Source: Stenocarpella maydis (lineage: Eukaryota > Ascomycota > Sordariomycetes > Diaporthales > Diaporthaceae). From it: a stretch of DNA of 64,000 bases. Positions 10,980 to 24,392 of the stretch are shown here, piece by piece (position 1 is the first letter of the stretch; each line of letters opens with the position of its first letter). The notes below the pieces were generated by a model. The model had not been told where the DNA came from. It saw only the letters and a program-made list of their open reading frames with translations, and ran no database searches. The position numbers were made by a program, and so were the translations under genes. The stretch is taken from NCBI GenBank assembly GCA_002270565.1, contig NQMI01000109.1, positions 62,001 through 126,000 of the forward strand, written 5' to 3'.

Positions 10980-13122
10980 TGGGGGCGTTTTGGGTCGGTT
11001 GATAGATTGTGTATCTAGGTAGACTATGTCACACACAAAATAAGTAATCGAAGTGCTTGGGGTGGCCCTGACATCGATCTGAAGAGGATCTTAAATCTCT
11101 AGCGCATTGAACTGCTCATGAAGGCATGCATTTAAATGGAAATGGAGATAAATTGGCATTTGCTAGAACTATGAGATCCAGATAACGATGTCGTGCTGCA
11201 CTGCCCCATCGAGTAATTTGTCAGTGAATACACAACTGGTGAGACTTCCACCACCAGTACCTAAGTCAGACTGCATACCGAGTGCGAGTTTGTCCGAGTT
11301 TATCCGTCTGATTAATGAAAGAGAGAACCATAATCCCGATCCAGGGCACATATAACTTGAATTTGTCATCATCCATACCCTACGTCCGCATGCGAAGGAT
11401 TTGAGACGCATGACGAAGGCACTTGCACGTAATCCTTGACGATTTCAAACTACCTAGATACCTGGGTACTTAAAGTAGGTAGCTCATGACCGGAGACGGC
11501 CTCGACATTGATGATGTCAAACTTGAAGCTTCCAAGGTTGGGGACTTGTCAACAGCGCTAGCACGAATGACAAGGGCCGGAGACTAGGTAGGTCCTTAGT
11601 ATCTAGCCACCCAACGCTAGTTTGCAGCAGACTGGATGATCTGTTTAAAGCACTGCATCTCCAGGCCAATCGCCCATAATCTACACAAACTATTCTTTTT
11701 CCCATAAGGGCAACCACTGCGGTTTCGGCTGAGTAGAGGAACTCAAAGGATGTAGTCTTATCCATGCGCCATATGCGGGTGCTCTGATATGATAATCATT
11801 GTGGTCTGGACAACCCTTTAGGGTCGACACATGCACCAAGTCCTTGGGATGTGGAAGGATTTGTTCATAACTAAGTATAAATAGGGCGATGGACGCTTAA
11901 GACTAGTCAACCATCTCAATTGGTGCTCTGTCTACCTGGTCGTCAGATGCTTGCTGACATGAAACTTTGGAAGTTGTGGCATAACTAATAAGATGAGACG
12001 CTGTCACTATTTTCTTAGTGATAGGTCATTATGTTTTTACACTCACTGTTATTAGCATTGTATTTATTATCTAACACTAGGTCTTTAAGCATTTACAATT
12101 GTCTAAAGGGACTGCTGCAGCTCTTATATATATGTATTAAACAGGGGGGGGGTGGTGGTGGTGAGGGTGACTTGTGATCGAATTAAGAACGAACCAGTTA
12201 ATGAGATGATAATAACACCATCAGGAGCAGGCAGCCTTTGTTGTTTCATGCTTTTTCATGACTGGTAATAAATTATTCTCATTAATTGCCAATGCTCTGA
12301 AAGTTTTTAACTTCTTGCTTTGGAGAATGATGCTATTCGATATGACTCCTGGCTTGCATGTCCCATACACTGGTGGAGTGGTGCTTACGAAGTCGCTACA
12401 CCAGACACTGCACAAAATAAATGTAAGCAGTGAGGTTGTTGGTAGCACGAGAATCCGGGATGAATACTTAGGATGGGTAATGGAAGTAAGGACATATTAA
12501 AAGTAGTATCACGACCTGAGTATTCTCTTGTCTATGTGTTAGTAAAAAAGCCAAATGAGTAAGCTTTTGTAGTAACAGTTCTAGTGACTACTATGGTATC
12601 ACATTAATTACTTCATCCCAGAACATAATCTGAACATGAAACCCTAAATTCTTACAGATTAAAATTGTCAAAATGAATTATAATAAGGGTAAATATGTAA
12701 ATAACTACCTACCTAGGTATCCTTTTAGGTGGGACTGGTAGAGTAATTAGGCAAGAAGGTTTTAGGAGTATGTAGATCTGTTAAAAGAGGAAAAGGGATG
12801 CAAGATTACCTGAAAATTAATTGGCCTGTAAAGAAGATAGGCACAGAAGAGCACCAGTTTAAAGACTTAACATGTTGCATTTTGAAAGTTGTTGAGATCC
12901 ACGGCACACCTGTTCGCTGAGAGAGATACTATATGCAAACCAGTAGGGTAGCAAAAATATCAGGATTAAGTAAATATATTAAGAATTTTATTTTAAGCCA
13001 TAATATCTTAAATGCTAGGTAAAACGCCCCTTCTAGAGATATAAGAGCTATTTCTCTAACATTATTATAATTATAAAATTCTCTAAATAAAAATACTTCT
13101 CAATGTTAAGAAAGATAATATA
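10980..13122. other. Transition from gene-dense to AT-rich DNA; no gene seen
   Basis: The first part is the promoter region of the oxidoreductase. Around 11450-11485 there is a cluster of CTACCTAGATACCTGGGTACTT-like motifs of the kind also seen near 7505 and 12705. From about 12 kb the sequence becomes strongly AT-rich, with a G-rich tract at 12144-12172. The short frames at 11169-11765 and 12221-12500 have no support. Confidence 0.45.
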
Positions 13123-13330
13123 TGTCACGAGAGGGGATACAGAGACAGGGCAGCTGTCCTCAATACGTCAATTAAGGTTAAGTCGGCGCTACCTTCTATA
13201 TAAGAGGGAAGGTTGAAGGGGCTGAGGAAGAGGTCTTAAATAGTAGAGGGTATGGGCGAGTTGGGCCCACTGGATGACTAGGCAGACAGTGCGGCCCTAC
13301 TTTACCTACTCCTACATCCTCATAATGTAA
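13123..13330. mobile_element. Possible solo LTR remnant
   Basis: A less AT-rich stretch beginning TGTCACGAGAGG and containing TATATAAGAGGG about 70-80 bp in is embedded in very AT-rich DNA. This fits an LTR with its own TATA box. The right edge and any target duplication could not be fixed, and no second copy was recognised in the window. Confidence 0.25.
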
Positions 13331-14298
13331 ATATATAACTAACTTACTTAACTAATATATATAATGGAAATTAAGCTANAAACCTTCCCTTCCTCTCTTC
13401 TTTCTAAGCTAGATAAGGTCTTAATTAGAATTCTATAATTTTAAGTAAGGTGTTATAAATATAATAAAAATAAAACTAGAGTTAGACTATTAGTCCCCTA
13501 GAGGTATAAATAAACCCTATAGGCTAGCTAGCTAGGCCTATAAGAAAACGCATAGCTTATTATTATACATAACTTAAATAATTACTTATATAAAGGATAG
13601 ATGTTTAAATTATTAGTAGAATAGTAAGCTAAGCAAGCGTATAATTTAAATTAAGAAAATAAATTATACCAAATTATACTTATTACTAATAAATACTTAT
13701 AGCTTAAAATAGCTCTGTAATAATTAGTTTAAATATTTATTTAAAAATAAGCCTTAATAGCTCTTAATTATTATTATTATATTATATGGAATAATTCTAG
13801 TTTAAATACTCCTTAAATATAAACCTATATATTAGATCTATTAGCTAAGAATTCTTAATAATTATTATATTTTAACTACTTTTATTTAAATATATCATAT
13901 AAATTGTAAGTAATAATTTATATAATCATTTAACGTAGGGTGTCAGGAAGTAGCCAGGACCAGGAAGTGGCCACCCTGCTTTCTTATATAAAAACGTCAG
14001 TGCACACCCTACTAAAACCCTCAAACTAAGACCAAAATAAACTAAAGTTCCAGGGTTTGATTTTAAGTCTATAAATAAGTTACAGAATTATTTTCTCGAA
14101 TTTTAGAATTGTTTTCACTTAATTATTCAAGAAATTCAATTTTAAATACCTGTAATTTCGTTTTTCCAATATAGCTTACGTAATAAAATTCCAATATTCC
14201 TGTAAAAAACCTAATAACTAAAGTATATGAAATTTAAGCTACCTTAAAATTTGCATTCATTTTAGGCTTAATTTAAGAGTTTTAGCAGGGTTGTGTAA

Positions 14299-14747
14299 TG
14301 ATCAGAGGGTTTCTGAGTCCTTTAAACCGGTGAGATTAAGGGTTTATATTCGGAATACGTTATTAGGCAGTAGTTAAGCAATATTATTAACTAATAATAA
14401 TCACTAGCTGTAAGGCTATCCAATACTGGGATTGAATACTTAGATTAATGACTAAAGAGTCTGTCTTATGAAAGCTATCTACTATAGTAATAACTATATC
14501 CATATATATATTCCAACTCTTTAGTAGCTTAATAGAATTAATGGTAAGTTTATCGACTGAGTATTGCTTAATGGAATTAATATAGATCCCATTAATTCTT
14601 GTGGGTCCCTAACCCTAACCCTAATAAGGTGGCATTACTAATTAGATCAGGTAGGATAATCTTTTCGGGAGCTAGCTCCTAGCCTGTAGGGTTGTCTTCT
14701 GCAGTAGTTAGCTGTTAACACCTAGTAGTTCATAATACTATCTCCCT
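14299..14747 (-). mobile_element. LTR of a retrotransposon family also present at 35.5-36.6 kb
   Basis: Reads TGATCAGAGGGTTTC at its left edge and matches, in reverse complement, the two direct copies at 35546-36007 and 36108-36567 through the long stretch around GGCTATCCAATACTGG and the right edge. The flank to the right (CTATCTCCCTCCTTACTTC) also matches the flanks of those copies, so this LTR keeps some internal sequence. It contains three CCCTAA units at 14608-14625. Confidence 0.6.
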
Positions 14748-15420
14748 CCTTACTTCTTTTATCCTTAAAAGTGTTTCCATAAGTAATTCTAGGTTTATCT
14801 ATATTCTTATTTATGCCTTCCTAATTTAATATATTAGTTAGGGTTACTAAGTCTTATCTCGTAAAGTCTTTCTCTATTACTAAGCATAAGGCCGCTCTTC
14901 TTTTTACTATTACCTTAAAGGGCAGCATTATCCCTATGCCTTATTCCTACTATAAAGAATATAACCTAACTAAGGACTATAAGGTTGTAGATTTAGAGTC
15001 TACCCATTATTAGACCTATATTTGCCTTAATTTATCTAATTATAATATTTAAGGTCTTACTCTTAATTAGCTAAATAAGGTTACCCTAATATACTATTAA
15101 CTGGAGGAGGAGCTAGAGGCTATAGAGGAGGAGGCCTAGTGGCTAAATGCAAGGATCCTATACCTTTGCAAATAGAAGCAGATATAGTATGAGAAGATAA
15201 TGTATATAGTCCGTTAGGATATTAATAATGTGGAGGAGTTGGAGCGTGTGGAGAAGGAGGAGGCTGAAGCAGAGCAGGCACAGATTGCCGTGCAATCCGC
15301 CAAGGCTATGCGGAGGAGTTTCATAGAGGAGGCTGGTGGAATAGTAGCGCAAGAGGCTTGGCTGTATTCCAAGGGTAAGATTGGTATTTTTAATTAGAGT
15401 TCCTTAATGGGCAATAATAC
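14748..15420 (+). pseudogene. Decayed gag-like fragment with coiled coil
   Basis: Starting just inside the LTR at 14299-14747, a frame broken by several TAG/TAA codons can be followed to about 15400. The first part is enriched in Tyr where a Cys-rich Zn-binding segment would be expected (TGC/TGT to TAT/TAC by G-to-A change). The second part is a clear Glu/Arg-rich coiled coil, with an uninterrupted piece from about 15220 (NNVEELERVEKEEAEAEQAQ). This arrangement (Cys-rich segment then coiled coil) is common in gag-like ORFs of fungal LTR elements. Assignment is by general resemblance only. Confidence 0.4.
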
Positions 15421-15899
15421 TAGTTGGTCTAAATTTGTAGGTATTAGTAATAAAGGGGGTGCGCCTATAGGTAGCTTATCTAGTGCCTGATTTTTCTAGG
15501 AATGAAATTTATATTAATGCTATCTAACTAGTCCTAGTTTCTAGTTATTTCTTGGTCTACTAGATATGCTATATCATCCTAATCTTATTTTCTTATAACT
15601 AGTACCCATTAGAGCATAGAGTGCAGATACTAGTATTTATTCAGGTGGTTTTTAAGTATAACTAGTATTTAGGGTATTAATTAGATAGGGTAACTGGTAT
15701 TAGCGTGTTTTTCTGAGGAGATAACTAGTAACTAGCCTTAGTTATTCTTATCATAACTAGTCTCCTATTAGTTGTTTCCCTTATTTTAGCTATAAAGACT
15801 GGGGTTTATTATATAGTTTTATTATAATATTAGCTTGTTATAGTTCATTATGTATAGGGCTCCTAGGCCGTATTTCTAGCTCCTAGGGCTGTTTCATGG

Positions 15900-18800
15900 T
15901 GGTCCGCATGTAATACCTTTTGAGTTTATTATAATAGTGGGTTAAATTTTAGGCTAGTTCCCATATATTTTTACTGGAATTATAGCCTTTCCATTTAATA
16001 AGGTACTCCATTATCCCTTAGTGCTATCTTAAGTCTATAATATTTTCTACTTTATACTCTTTATCATATTTATTAAGGGTTTTAATCTATCATTTAAGTT
16101 TTACATTCTTAGGTGCTAATTCTAAGAGTAAGATATAAAAAACTAAGTATTATTTTATTCCTTTGGATAATAAAAGTTTATAATTAGTATCTAAAAGTTT
16201 TCTTAAAGTTTCAAAGGGGCTGATTTTCTTATAGTTAAGTTTATTACTAAGTTGATTAGTTTTAATATTTTAGTAAAGAAGATAAACCTTATCTCACTTC
16301 TTAAGAATTAGTTCCTTAATTCTTTTCTAATTTATATATTTTATTATATATTCCTATATAAAAGAGAGTTTTATTTAGATATCATTCTAGATTTATCTAA
16401 TTTATATTACTTTTTATTCTACTAATTCTGCTAGAGTATTATCTAGCAGTAATTCATAATATACCTAAGGTTTATATCCATAAAGTGCAAAAAAAGCTAA
16501 CTATTTAGTTATGCTAATAGTTATACTATTATAAGCAAACTATACTAATAGTAGCAGTTTAATCCAATTATCCTATAATTAGTTAATATAGTATTAAAGG
16601 TATTATTCTATAATCTAATTAATTTATTCCATTTATCTATCTATTTATAGGTATGCTATTATTAAGAGCTTATGCTTTACTCTAAGTTACTTTATTAATA
16701 ACTTTTAGAAGTTTAGTATAAAGAGCTTATCTCTATTTAAGATAATTTTATATAACATTCTATAGTTACTTATAATGATTTATAAGAATATATATGCAAG
16801 TTCTTCTGCAGTACTAGCTTCCTTATATAGTATAAAGTATGTATACTTGCTTAGTCTATAAACCACTACTAAAATACTATCATATAGTACTCCAGTTAAG
16901 GGTTCTCATAAGAGAGGTAGTTTAACAATAAAGTCCAGGCTAATGGATGATCATATAGCCGTGGGTACTAGTAGAGGTTTTAATAATCCATATGGTTTAT
17001 ATCTAGAAGCCTTGTTTTTATTATATGAGTTGCATTTGCTAATAACGTCTTGAACCTTCTTCTTAAGATTAGGGATCTAGCAATTATACTAAATCCTTTT
17101 AATTATTGCTACAACACCTTGGTAGCCATATGCTGATACTTTATATATTTTTATAATCAATTTATCTTATTCTTTTAAATTAGTAGGGGTTTTTCTAGTT
17201 TAAAAGTTAACTCTAATTGTAGCATTAAGTTCTTGATTAAGAATAAGGCTTCTATCTTCTTAAGTCTTAAATACTATCCATTCTATAGGTAAATCCTTAT
17301 TCTAATGGTTAGGTCTTTAACTAAGTATATCTACTCTTACAATTTTAACTCCATTCATATAGATAACCTTAATATTAAATTATAATAAGAACTCTATATA
17401 TCTAACTTATTACTTATTAAGAGTCTTAGTTATTATAAAAGTTATAAGGTTCTCATAATCTATATAGAGTTTAATCTGCTTTTTAGCTCCTATAAGGTAG
17501 TATTACCATTCCTGGAATGCATATACTATTACTATAAATTCTTTATTCAATATAATATAGCAGGTTTTTAGTTTATTAAACTTCCTATTAAATTTAATAA
17601 TAATGTGTATCCTTCCTTAGTTATCTTTCTAAGTAAGTTCTCCGCCTATAGCATTATCTGAGACATCCATATAGACTTTAAATTCTTTTTCTAGGTCTGC
17701 TTCCTTAAGTATAGGGTCTTCTATAACTTTATCTTTAAGTATCTAAAAGGCTTATTATTTAGCATTTATCCATCTAAAGGTATTGTTAAACGGAAACAGT
17801 CGAATTCGACCAACTACGCCTAGTGCGTGCGTGACGGGAGATGACTTGTATAGCCGTGAGTTGATTTTTTAGGGTATATAACTACCCCGACTTTGAACCT
17901 TTGCATTAGACTTATTTCTTGCCCAAATTCTTTGTTAAGTAAACCAATCAGAAGGCTAGCTTCTGATATATATCTGTATGTATTTTTATAGGCGTATGGG
18001 TTAGGGTTGTTGGGTTATTCGGGGTTAAAGTAGGTTAGTTTCTGACTAGATTCTTCGTCATTTGCAAACTTGCACCAGAGCCACCCGCAGCGTGCTGCGG
18101 GGTGAGACGATGTCAGAGGGTATATGAGGAGGGCTTACGGAAGCCCACTCAAAATCAGTACCAGATAGCAACAAGCAATCACAAGTTTTCCAACCAGTAC
18201 TCTGCAGCCCCCTGAACCACTTCGATCCAGTATCATACCTACCAATAGATATAATCATTCTTAATAAGATCTATTAGTAATTTCACAATATCGCTATATC
18301 AGGCAATAAATTATCAATAGAAGTTAGTATATCTAAGGAATGCTCTAATATCCTTAACATTTATAAGAGTTAGCCATTCCTTAATTGCTTTAACCTTTCC
18401 TTCTTACATCTTAATTTTTCCTAGTTCAATTATATATCTAAGGTAGTTAACTTTTTATATATGCTAGTTATATTTCTCTAGTTCTACTAGGAGGTTAGCA
18501 TCCTAAAGTTTTTAGAGAATCTTTTTAATATATCCCTTATGTTCATTAAGGTTTTTAGAGAAAATAAGGATATTATCCAAATAAGCAACCATAAAGATAT
18601 TAAGATACTTACTTAGAACTTAGTTGATTATTTCCTAAAATAATATAGGTACATTAATCAATCTAAAAGGCATAACCATTATTTCATAATATCTATAGCA
18701 TATTCCAAATGCTATTTTTCATTCTTCTCTTTTTTTATTTAGATAAGGTTATATTTATACTTTAAGTTAAGTACCATAAACCATTTTGCTCCTCTAAATT

Positions 18801-21125
18801 AATCTTATAGTTCTTTAATAAGTGGAAGAAAGTGTTAATTCTTAATTATAATATTATTTAACTATTAATAGTTAATATAAAGTTATAGCTTGCTATTCTT
18901 CTTTAGTATAAAGAGGATTAGGTATCCTGCTAGTAATTATAATAGTCTAATAATTTCTTTCTTAAGGTTTTTATTAAAATATTCCCTAAGTACTTTAAGT
19001 TATTCCTTATTAAGTCTATAAATAGGCTTAAACTAAGGTATTATTTTAGGTTTTAATAGTATCTCATAATCCTATTATATATATTATAGTAATATAATAT
19101 TAAGTCTTTTTTGGAACACTTTCTTAAATTCATGGTAATCTTCTAGTATTCATGCTAGTTTATTAGTTTTATCTTTTTTCATTCCTTTCTCTAGATAAAG
19201 GAAGTATCATTATGTTTCCTATATTGTATATTAACTAGTTGTATTGGAGTGGCGATCTCTTGATTGGCCTTAGTCCTTCCGCGAGGCGCTCAAGTAGCTC
19301 AATCCTTCTCTATGTTCCTAGAGTTAGGCCTTCTGCCTGCTCCTAAAGGTATCCATAGGTCCATTTAAGTGCATTACCTATTTACTATCCTTAGTAATAT
19401 AACTCCTTCTCTTACCATTAATTATAACCTTCTTTTAAGGAATAGCATTATCTTAAAAGATCTAACTAATAGTCTGATTAATTTAGGGATTATTCTTCCT
19501 TAGCTAAGGTATTCCTAAGATTAACTAATAATTTACTATCTTAATAATATTGAATAATAGTAATTCCATATAATTATAAATCTAAACTAGGAGGGGATTA
19601 GTCTCCATATTAATAATTTCATTACTATAAGATACTTTAGTTCTATCTACTATATTAAGTCTATAGGGTTTCCTTTTCTTATATTATAGTAGGTAGTATC
19701 CATTTACTACCTTTAAGGATATGAAATTTCCTTATACTCCACTATTAATGAGTGCTAAGCATATATGGACTCCTAGCTCAACCTAAACCATTAGGTAGCT
19801 ATAGTTGCTTGCTATTACACACAAGTACCTTATAATATAGTCAGTTACTATCTAAGGTTTTATAGATAGCCCTTCTAGTTTTTTAACTATTCATCCGCTA
19901 CTGGGACCTTCTCAATGCTTTCAAGGTTTCGCTTAGTAATATCTTATAACTCTTACAGGTCACCAATCAGCTGTTATATGCTGTAATCCTGCTTCCTTAT
20001 CATCAGGGATTCAAGCAGCAGCTCCTGCTGTCTCAGTAAATGCCAATCTTTAGCCTTACTAAGCATGTACACCTTGCAAATTGGCTCATTACAATCCACC
20101 CATCCACTAGAATTTCATAGGCATTCCAAGGGTATCCAGGAGTCCAGCCTTATCAGGGCGCATCCCATCCTATTATATTTCTAATATAAGTACTAGTTCT
20201 TAAAGTCATTACATTTATATATATACTTAATATCTTTATTTAAGTAATATTAGGGAAACTAGTTATGCTTAGTTTTCTCCCTTATATATTCCTTATATTT
20301 ATTATAGATATATAATACCCAGGAGATATCCTTATGTTTGTTATATATAGGATATATGTATCCTATATCTCCTGGTCTTCTATATTCCTGGGTAGGCTGT
20401 TTTATGGTTTCTTCAAAAGGTCTTCCTGCGATCATGACCGCTATAATATTAGTTTTTAGGGCTAGAAGGGGTGCTTATCCTAGGTAGTCTTGCAGTTCCT
20501 TCTACTATATTCATGGCGCGGGTATAGCCTGTGGGACAGTTCTTCTTTCCATCCTGGGGTCAATCTGCAGGAGTTCCTCCCTATTTCCTACCGCTAGGGT
20601 TCTTCCCTGCTTTTCTAAGGCATTCTTAGGAAACCACCTAGTGGCTTCCTTATTACTATAATGCATAGCATAGCTATCATTAAAATATACTATCCAGCTA
20701 AGTGATATATATATTGCCCTAAGTTTCTAGGAGTTCCTTATTAATAGGATAGGCTGCTATTAAGCCTTATCCTTCTAATATTTCTTATACTAAGACTTAG
20801 TATATTATAAGAAGTATAGATTATTATAAAGGTCTCCTTTATTAGGGTTATAGAAGTTACATCTTTTATCTAGGTCCTAATATAAATATACCTAATATTA
20901 ATTATATCTAGTTATTCTATAGATATAGTATTTATTTGCAAACTTCTATTATAGTTTGGACCTAGGTGGTCCTTATGCATTATGGGTAGCCATATTAGCC
21001 TAATGGGTAGCTTTATTAGCTTATTGAGTTCCCTTAGGTACTAACTTCTAGTCCCTATTTTTCTTTAGAGCCCTATATTCCGAAGTAAAGTATCCTATCT
21101 TATTATAGTTATAGCAACTTAATGC
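15900..21125 (-). pseudogene. Ty3/gypsy retrotransposon (chromodomain type), RIP-inactivated gag-pol
   Basis: Read on the minus strand, gag-pol parts appear in the expected order with stops throughout. A CCHC-type knuckle remnant lies near 21060-21125 (CYNYNKIGYFTSE, one Cys changed to Tyr). The reverse-transcriptase active-site block at 18550-18590 reads AYLDNILIFSKN, with the second Asp of the usual YLDD changed to Asn. An integrase block at about 16913-17040 includes SISLDFIVKLPL. A chromodomain at about 15930-16020 reads YLIKWKGYNSSKNIWE. RNase H should lie between RT and integrase; this is where another LTR (17784-18258) has inserted. The changes are G-to-A/C-to-T in type, consistent with RIP. 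Exact element ends were not determined. Confidence 0.8.
17784..18258. mobile_element. Solo LTR inserted in the gypsy pol region
   Basis: Starts TGTTAAACGGAA and is visibly less AT-rich than its surroundings. It shares two blocks with 40855-41460: one around CGCCTAGTGCGTGCGTGA and one around TTGCAAACTTGCACCAGAGC followed by GAGGGTATATGAGGAGGGCTTA (LTR TATA region). It interrupts the minus-strand gypsy element between RT and integrase, so it is a later, nested insertion. The right edge (near 18235-18258) and the target duplication are uncertain. Confidence 0.6.
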
Positions 21126-21185
21126 TGTTCCGGGGTCTAGGGGAACCGGCATGTTTCGGAATCTGGAGGAAAACTAGCCTTGGCA
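21126..21185 (+). repeat. TGTTCCGGGGTCTAGG repeat, copy 1 of 3
   Basis: This block starts TGTTCCGGGGTCTAGGGGAA and ends AGGAAAACTAGCCTT. It recurs at 48670-48730 on the same strand and at 34805-34861 on the opposite strand. Sequence beyond about 60-75 bp is different at each site. Here it abuts the gag end of the gypsy element, so it may be the beginning of its LTR. Confidence 0.7.
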
Positions 21186-21195
21186 TCCTCCCCCC

Positions 21196-22194
21196 CCTCC
21201 AAGACTATAAGAAGGAGCCTTCCTGCATTGCTTTTGAGAAATTTCTAGTCCTAGAAAATCAATCTTTTTATACCCTATGAATTTATATCTATCAGATATA
21301 TACATATATATTATAAAACTATTTCTTATACCCTCTTTTTCTGCCTCTCCTTTTTAGCACTCTTTATTCCCCTTATAACTCTCCTATTGCATCAGGGGCT
21401 CCTCTTCTTGCCTTTTACGCTCCTCTTGGGGTGGTTGTCTGATCAGGGCTCTGGCAGAACGTGTGCCTTTTTGTGTGTGTGGAGGTTTTTGTCCTCTCGC
21501 TCTCCCTCTTTGGCCCGTTTTCAATAGGCTAGTACTTTCTATCTATAGCCTACTTTAATTATTATAGTATTAGTTGTTGTAGTGGTTAAGGGCTGCTAAC
21601 TACTATAGCTATAGCCTAAATGTACCTAATTCAGCCCTAACTTCTGAATTACTATTAAAAACCCTATAGATTTTATAGTAAGGTTTAAGTTAGCCTTAAG
21701 GTTTATATATATCTTATATTTATTATGGAAAAATTATAGAAAGTTAGGAGGATTAGAAAGTGCTAGTTGGTACCTGTTTATAGTAGTAATATAAGCGTTC
21801 TAGTTATAATAATCTATTTGCTACTGCGCCTTAAGGTGGGTGTAATTAGGGACTAGCAATATTACTATAATACTAGAAAAATTGAATTCTAACTGGTGAT
21901 AATATCCTTCTGGTAGTAATATGATTAATTGCAAGAAGAATTTGGTTGGTATCGCATATAATGGGTGGTTGGCAAGGGAGTATTATGGGTGGGCAAAGGA
22001 GGATTGGTAGGTCTGCTAGTATGAGGGATAAAACGCACTTAGTATGGGTGGTGCGTGGAAAAGGGGATGTTAAATGGGGCGCTCTAATTAGCTGCAGTGC
22101 AGGTGTAAACAACGTACCTGTATACCCTCCGATTTCTTCTGTGCGAATCTCTGATCTCCAAGAAAAAGGAATACTAATACCGCTTCATTATAGA
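21196..22194. other. AT-rich transposon debris; no gene
   Basis: Mixed AT-rich sequence with a slightly GC-richer patch at 21380-21520. Around 21940-22110 there is a G-rich, less mutated stretch, followed at 22120-22160 by TATACCCTCCGATTTC, a motif that recurs near 24155 and (diverged) 34740. It probably belongs to the terminal region of the MULE that follows. Confidence 0.4.
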
Positions 22195-24000
22195 TAGCAA
22201 GAATAATGTTATAAGCATCTTCTGGTATATAAATGAGTAAATAGTATGGATTTAAGAGAATCACTTCATACAGTGCCTATCCATAGACTATACATACTTA
22301 ACAAATAATAAGAAGATGCTATACTTCTAAGGCACTTATGTAACCCATATGAGGAAGAACCTGCCCTTATTCCAAGGCGTTATTAATAGCGAGAAGAAAC
22401 CTAATTTCTAGTAGCTTCTTAAGTAAGTTTATAAGTTCCTTTACGATTACCAAGCTAATAAGCTAACAATCTACGTAACCAACTATAATACTACTTTAAT
22501 CAATGCTGTTGGGCATAAATTCCCCTAGGCACGCTATTAAATGTATATCTTGCATATTAATATAAATGTTACCCTATATATTAAGAAGAAGTAGAAGAAG
22601 CTATAGGCAATAATAACAGATGAGGAGGAAGAAGCATATAAGGAAGCAGATAAGGAAGCAGATAAGGAAGAGAGCCTAGATCTAGCCTCGCTAAATGTGC
22701 TAGGGAGAAACAAGGCTACAATACTCATAAAGGTCCCTAATCTAGAGGATATCCCCTATACCCGCTAAGCTCTATTTAACCTACTTAAATTTATAGAGTA
22801 CTTAACTAATCATAAGATCTATGATATAGCTTAGTAGTGCCTTTAAGAGAAGTTCTTAGATTAAGAGGCAATTATTAACTATCTTTAGACTTAATATATT
22901 AATGAAGGAGAGAAGATTGTTGCTAAATAAACTATATATAAGACCTATAAGAACCTTAACTTTAGTATATATGTAACCTCCTTTATAGAATCTATATATT
23001 GCAAGCTAAAGGTTTATCTTAGCTATAGAATAGAGAATATTCTCTATTTAATTTAGGCTACGAATAAGATAATTAGCAATAATTCTTATGCTCTATATAT
23101 TAAAGAAGCTTGTTAGAAGATAGTAGCACTAGAGAAGTTTAATGGGAAGAAGTAGGTTAGTAAGCTTCTGCTTTAAGTTATATAAGTAGCCCTTAAGCTT
23201 CTCGCAATAGAGAGGAATTCCGTACTTCTAATAGTTAAGAAGAAGATTCTATAGGGCAACTACTCGCTAGTTATATACATTTGCCCCATCTATACTCAAT
23301 TTAGCTTGCCCTATATAAGCTGAATCGCTAACCATAAGGAAGCTAATTACCTACTTAAAAAGGAGGATATCCCTAAGTTCTACTAGCTTAATTATAACCT
23401 CTTAATTATAAATCCTCTCTTTCTTATCTATAAGCTTAATAAGATTACTATTGTAAAGGGATAACCTTATAATAAGAGTATATTTAGTGCATAAGAAGAA
23501 GGAATTCTTACTAATTATAGGCAAGCTATACTAAGTAAGAAGACGACCTTAATAACCACTAGTCTGGGTAGTAAAGAAGGTGATAAAATAAGGGCGATTA
23601 TAGCTTCTATGTCATGAATTAACTTAGTATTTAATTGGAATAATAAGACCCTCCAGTCCCTTAACCAAGAGGACTCCTGTAGTAGGAAGAACTAGCGAGA
23701 AGCAGTCTGATGAAACAAGCAGTTGGAGGCAGGGCTTATAAAGCTAGCTACTTATTAGCTTCTAAAGCAACATTCTGCAGCTGCAGCCTTGCCAGCCTTG
23801 CTAGCAGTAACAACTGCAACACCTGAGCCAGCAGCCAAGAAGCGCCATATGAGGGCTTGTGAGACAGTTAACCAGCTGCTATAGGTAGATCTAACTGCGG
23901 AGGACCTCGTTGGTGATGAGAAGGACACCCAAGAGGAGATTCAGGTGCTTGAATCGGTTAAGGAACGCCCTATTAGATAAGGAAAGAAGTAGCAAAACAC
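22195..24000 (+). pseudogene. RIP-decayed Mutator-like (MULE) transposase, copy 1
   Basis: The plus-strand frame, broken by many TAG/TAA codons, runs parallel to the clearer copy at 32640-34139. It has the same order of features: the segment equivalent to the FAR1/MULE-type N-terminal catalytic block, the region around 22500-22570 matching the FP..LCxxxINxN pattern, an acidic Glu-rich linker at 22615-22700, and the later helix-rich half. The tail near 23840-24000 has a Leu/Glu-rich segment. The state of decay is far worse than copy 2, suggesting an older insertion or stronger RIP. Confidence 0.65.
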
Positions 24001-24189
24001 TAGGGCAGAAGAAACTATAGGGGCAAGCTGAAGCAATAATAGTAGCATACGTGCAGCAATAGATATATGTAGTTAATGACTGTGTATTATTGTTTTGTAT
24101 GGCGAATGGGTGGTGTAAAAAAACATTGGCGCATGGGGGGTATACGTTGCCCTGTACCCTCCGTTTTTTGCCCTGCAAATCTCCGATCT

Positions 24190-24392
24190 CATAATTAACG
24201 TTCAGGGGTAACCGCCATATATACCACGAGAAACACTATGATTCTAAGTAGCGATAGTTGCAAATGTGTAATGATAACAACAACATTATATGCGTTGATG
24301 CCGAAGGGATGCTGATTTGTATGGGGAATGGGTGTGTGTCAATATGTGCGCGTTACTAGCGCGTTTTTGGCACTCTCGCTTGCAAATCAGAA
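24190..24392 (-). repeat. Fragment of one end of the 95-bp-TIR element
   Basis: About 200 bp match, in reverse complement, the left end of the element at 37912-41885. The copy includes the full 95-bp inverted-repeat sequence (TTCTGATTTGCAAGCGAGAG read on the minus strand) and a TA dinucleotide immediately outside it at 24393-24394. Similarity stops at about 24188, where MULE-associated sequence begins, so the rest of this copy was lost or displaced. Confidence 0.75.

Noticed and set aside
14608..14625. Telomere or chromosome-end signal (three CCCTAA units)
   Set aside because: The motif lies in the same position of an LTR that recurs at 35.5-36.6 kb and has sequence on both sides, so it is not a chromosome end.
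20320..20385. AGGAGATAT/ATATCTCCT inverted repeat as a CRISPR-like or terminator structure
   Set aside because: A single imperfect hairpin in AT-rich, RIP-mutated DNA with no array; expected by chance or from element decay.
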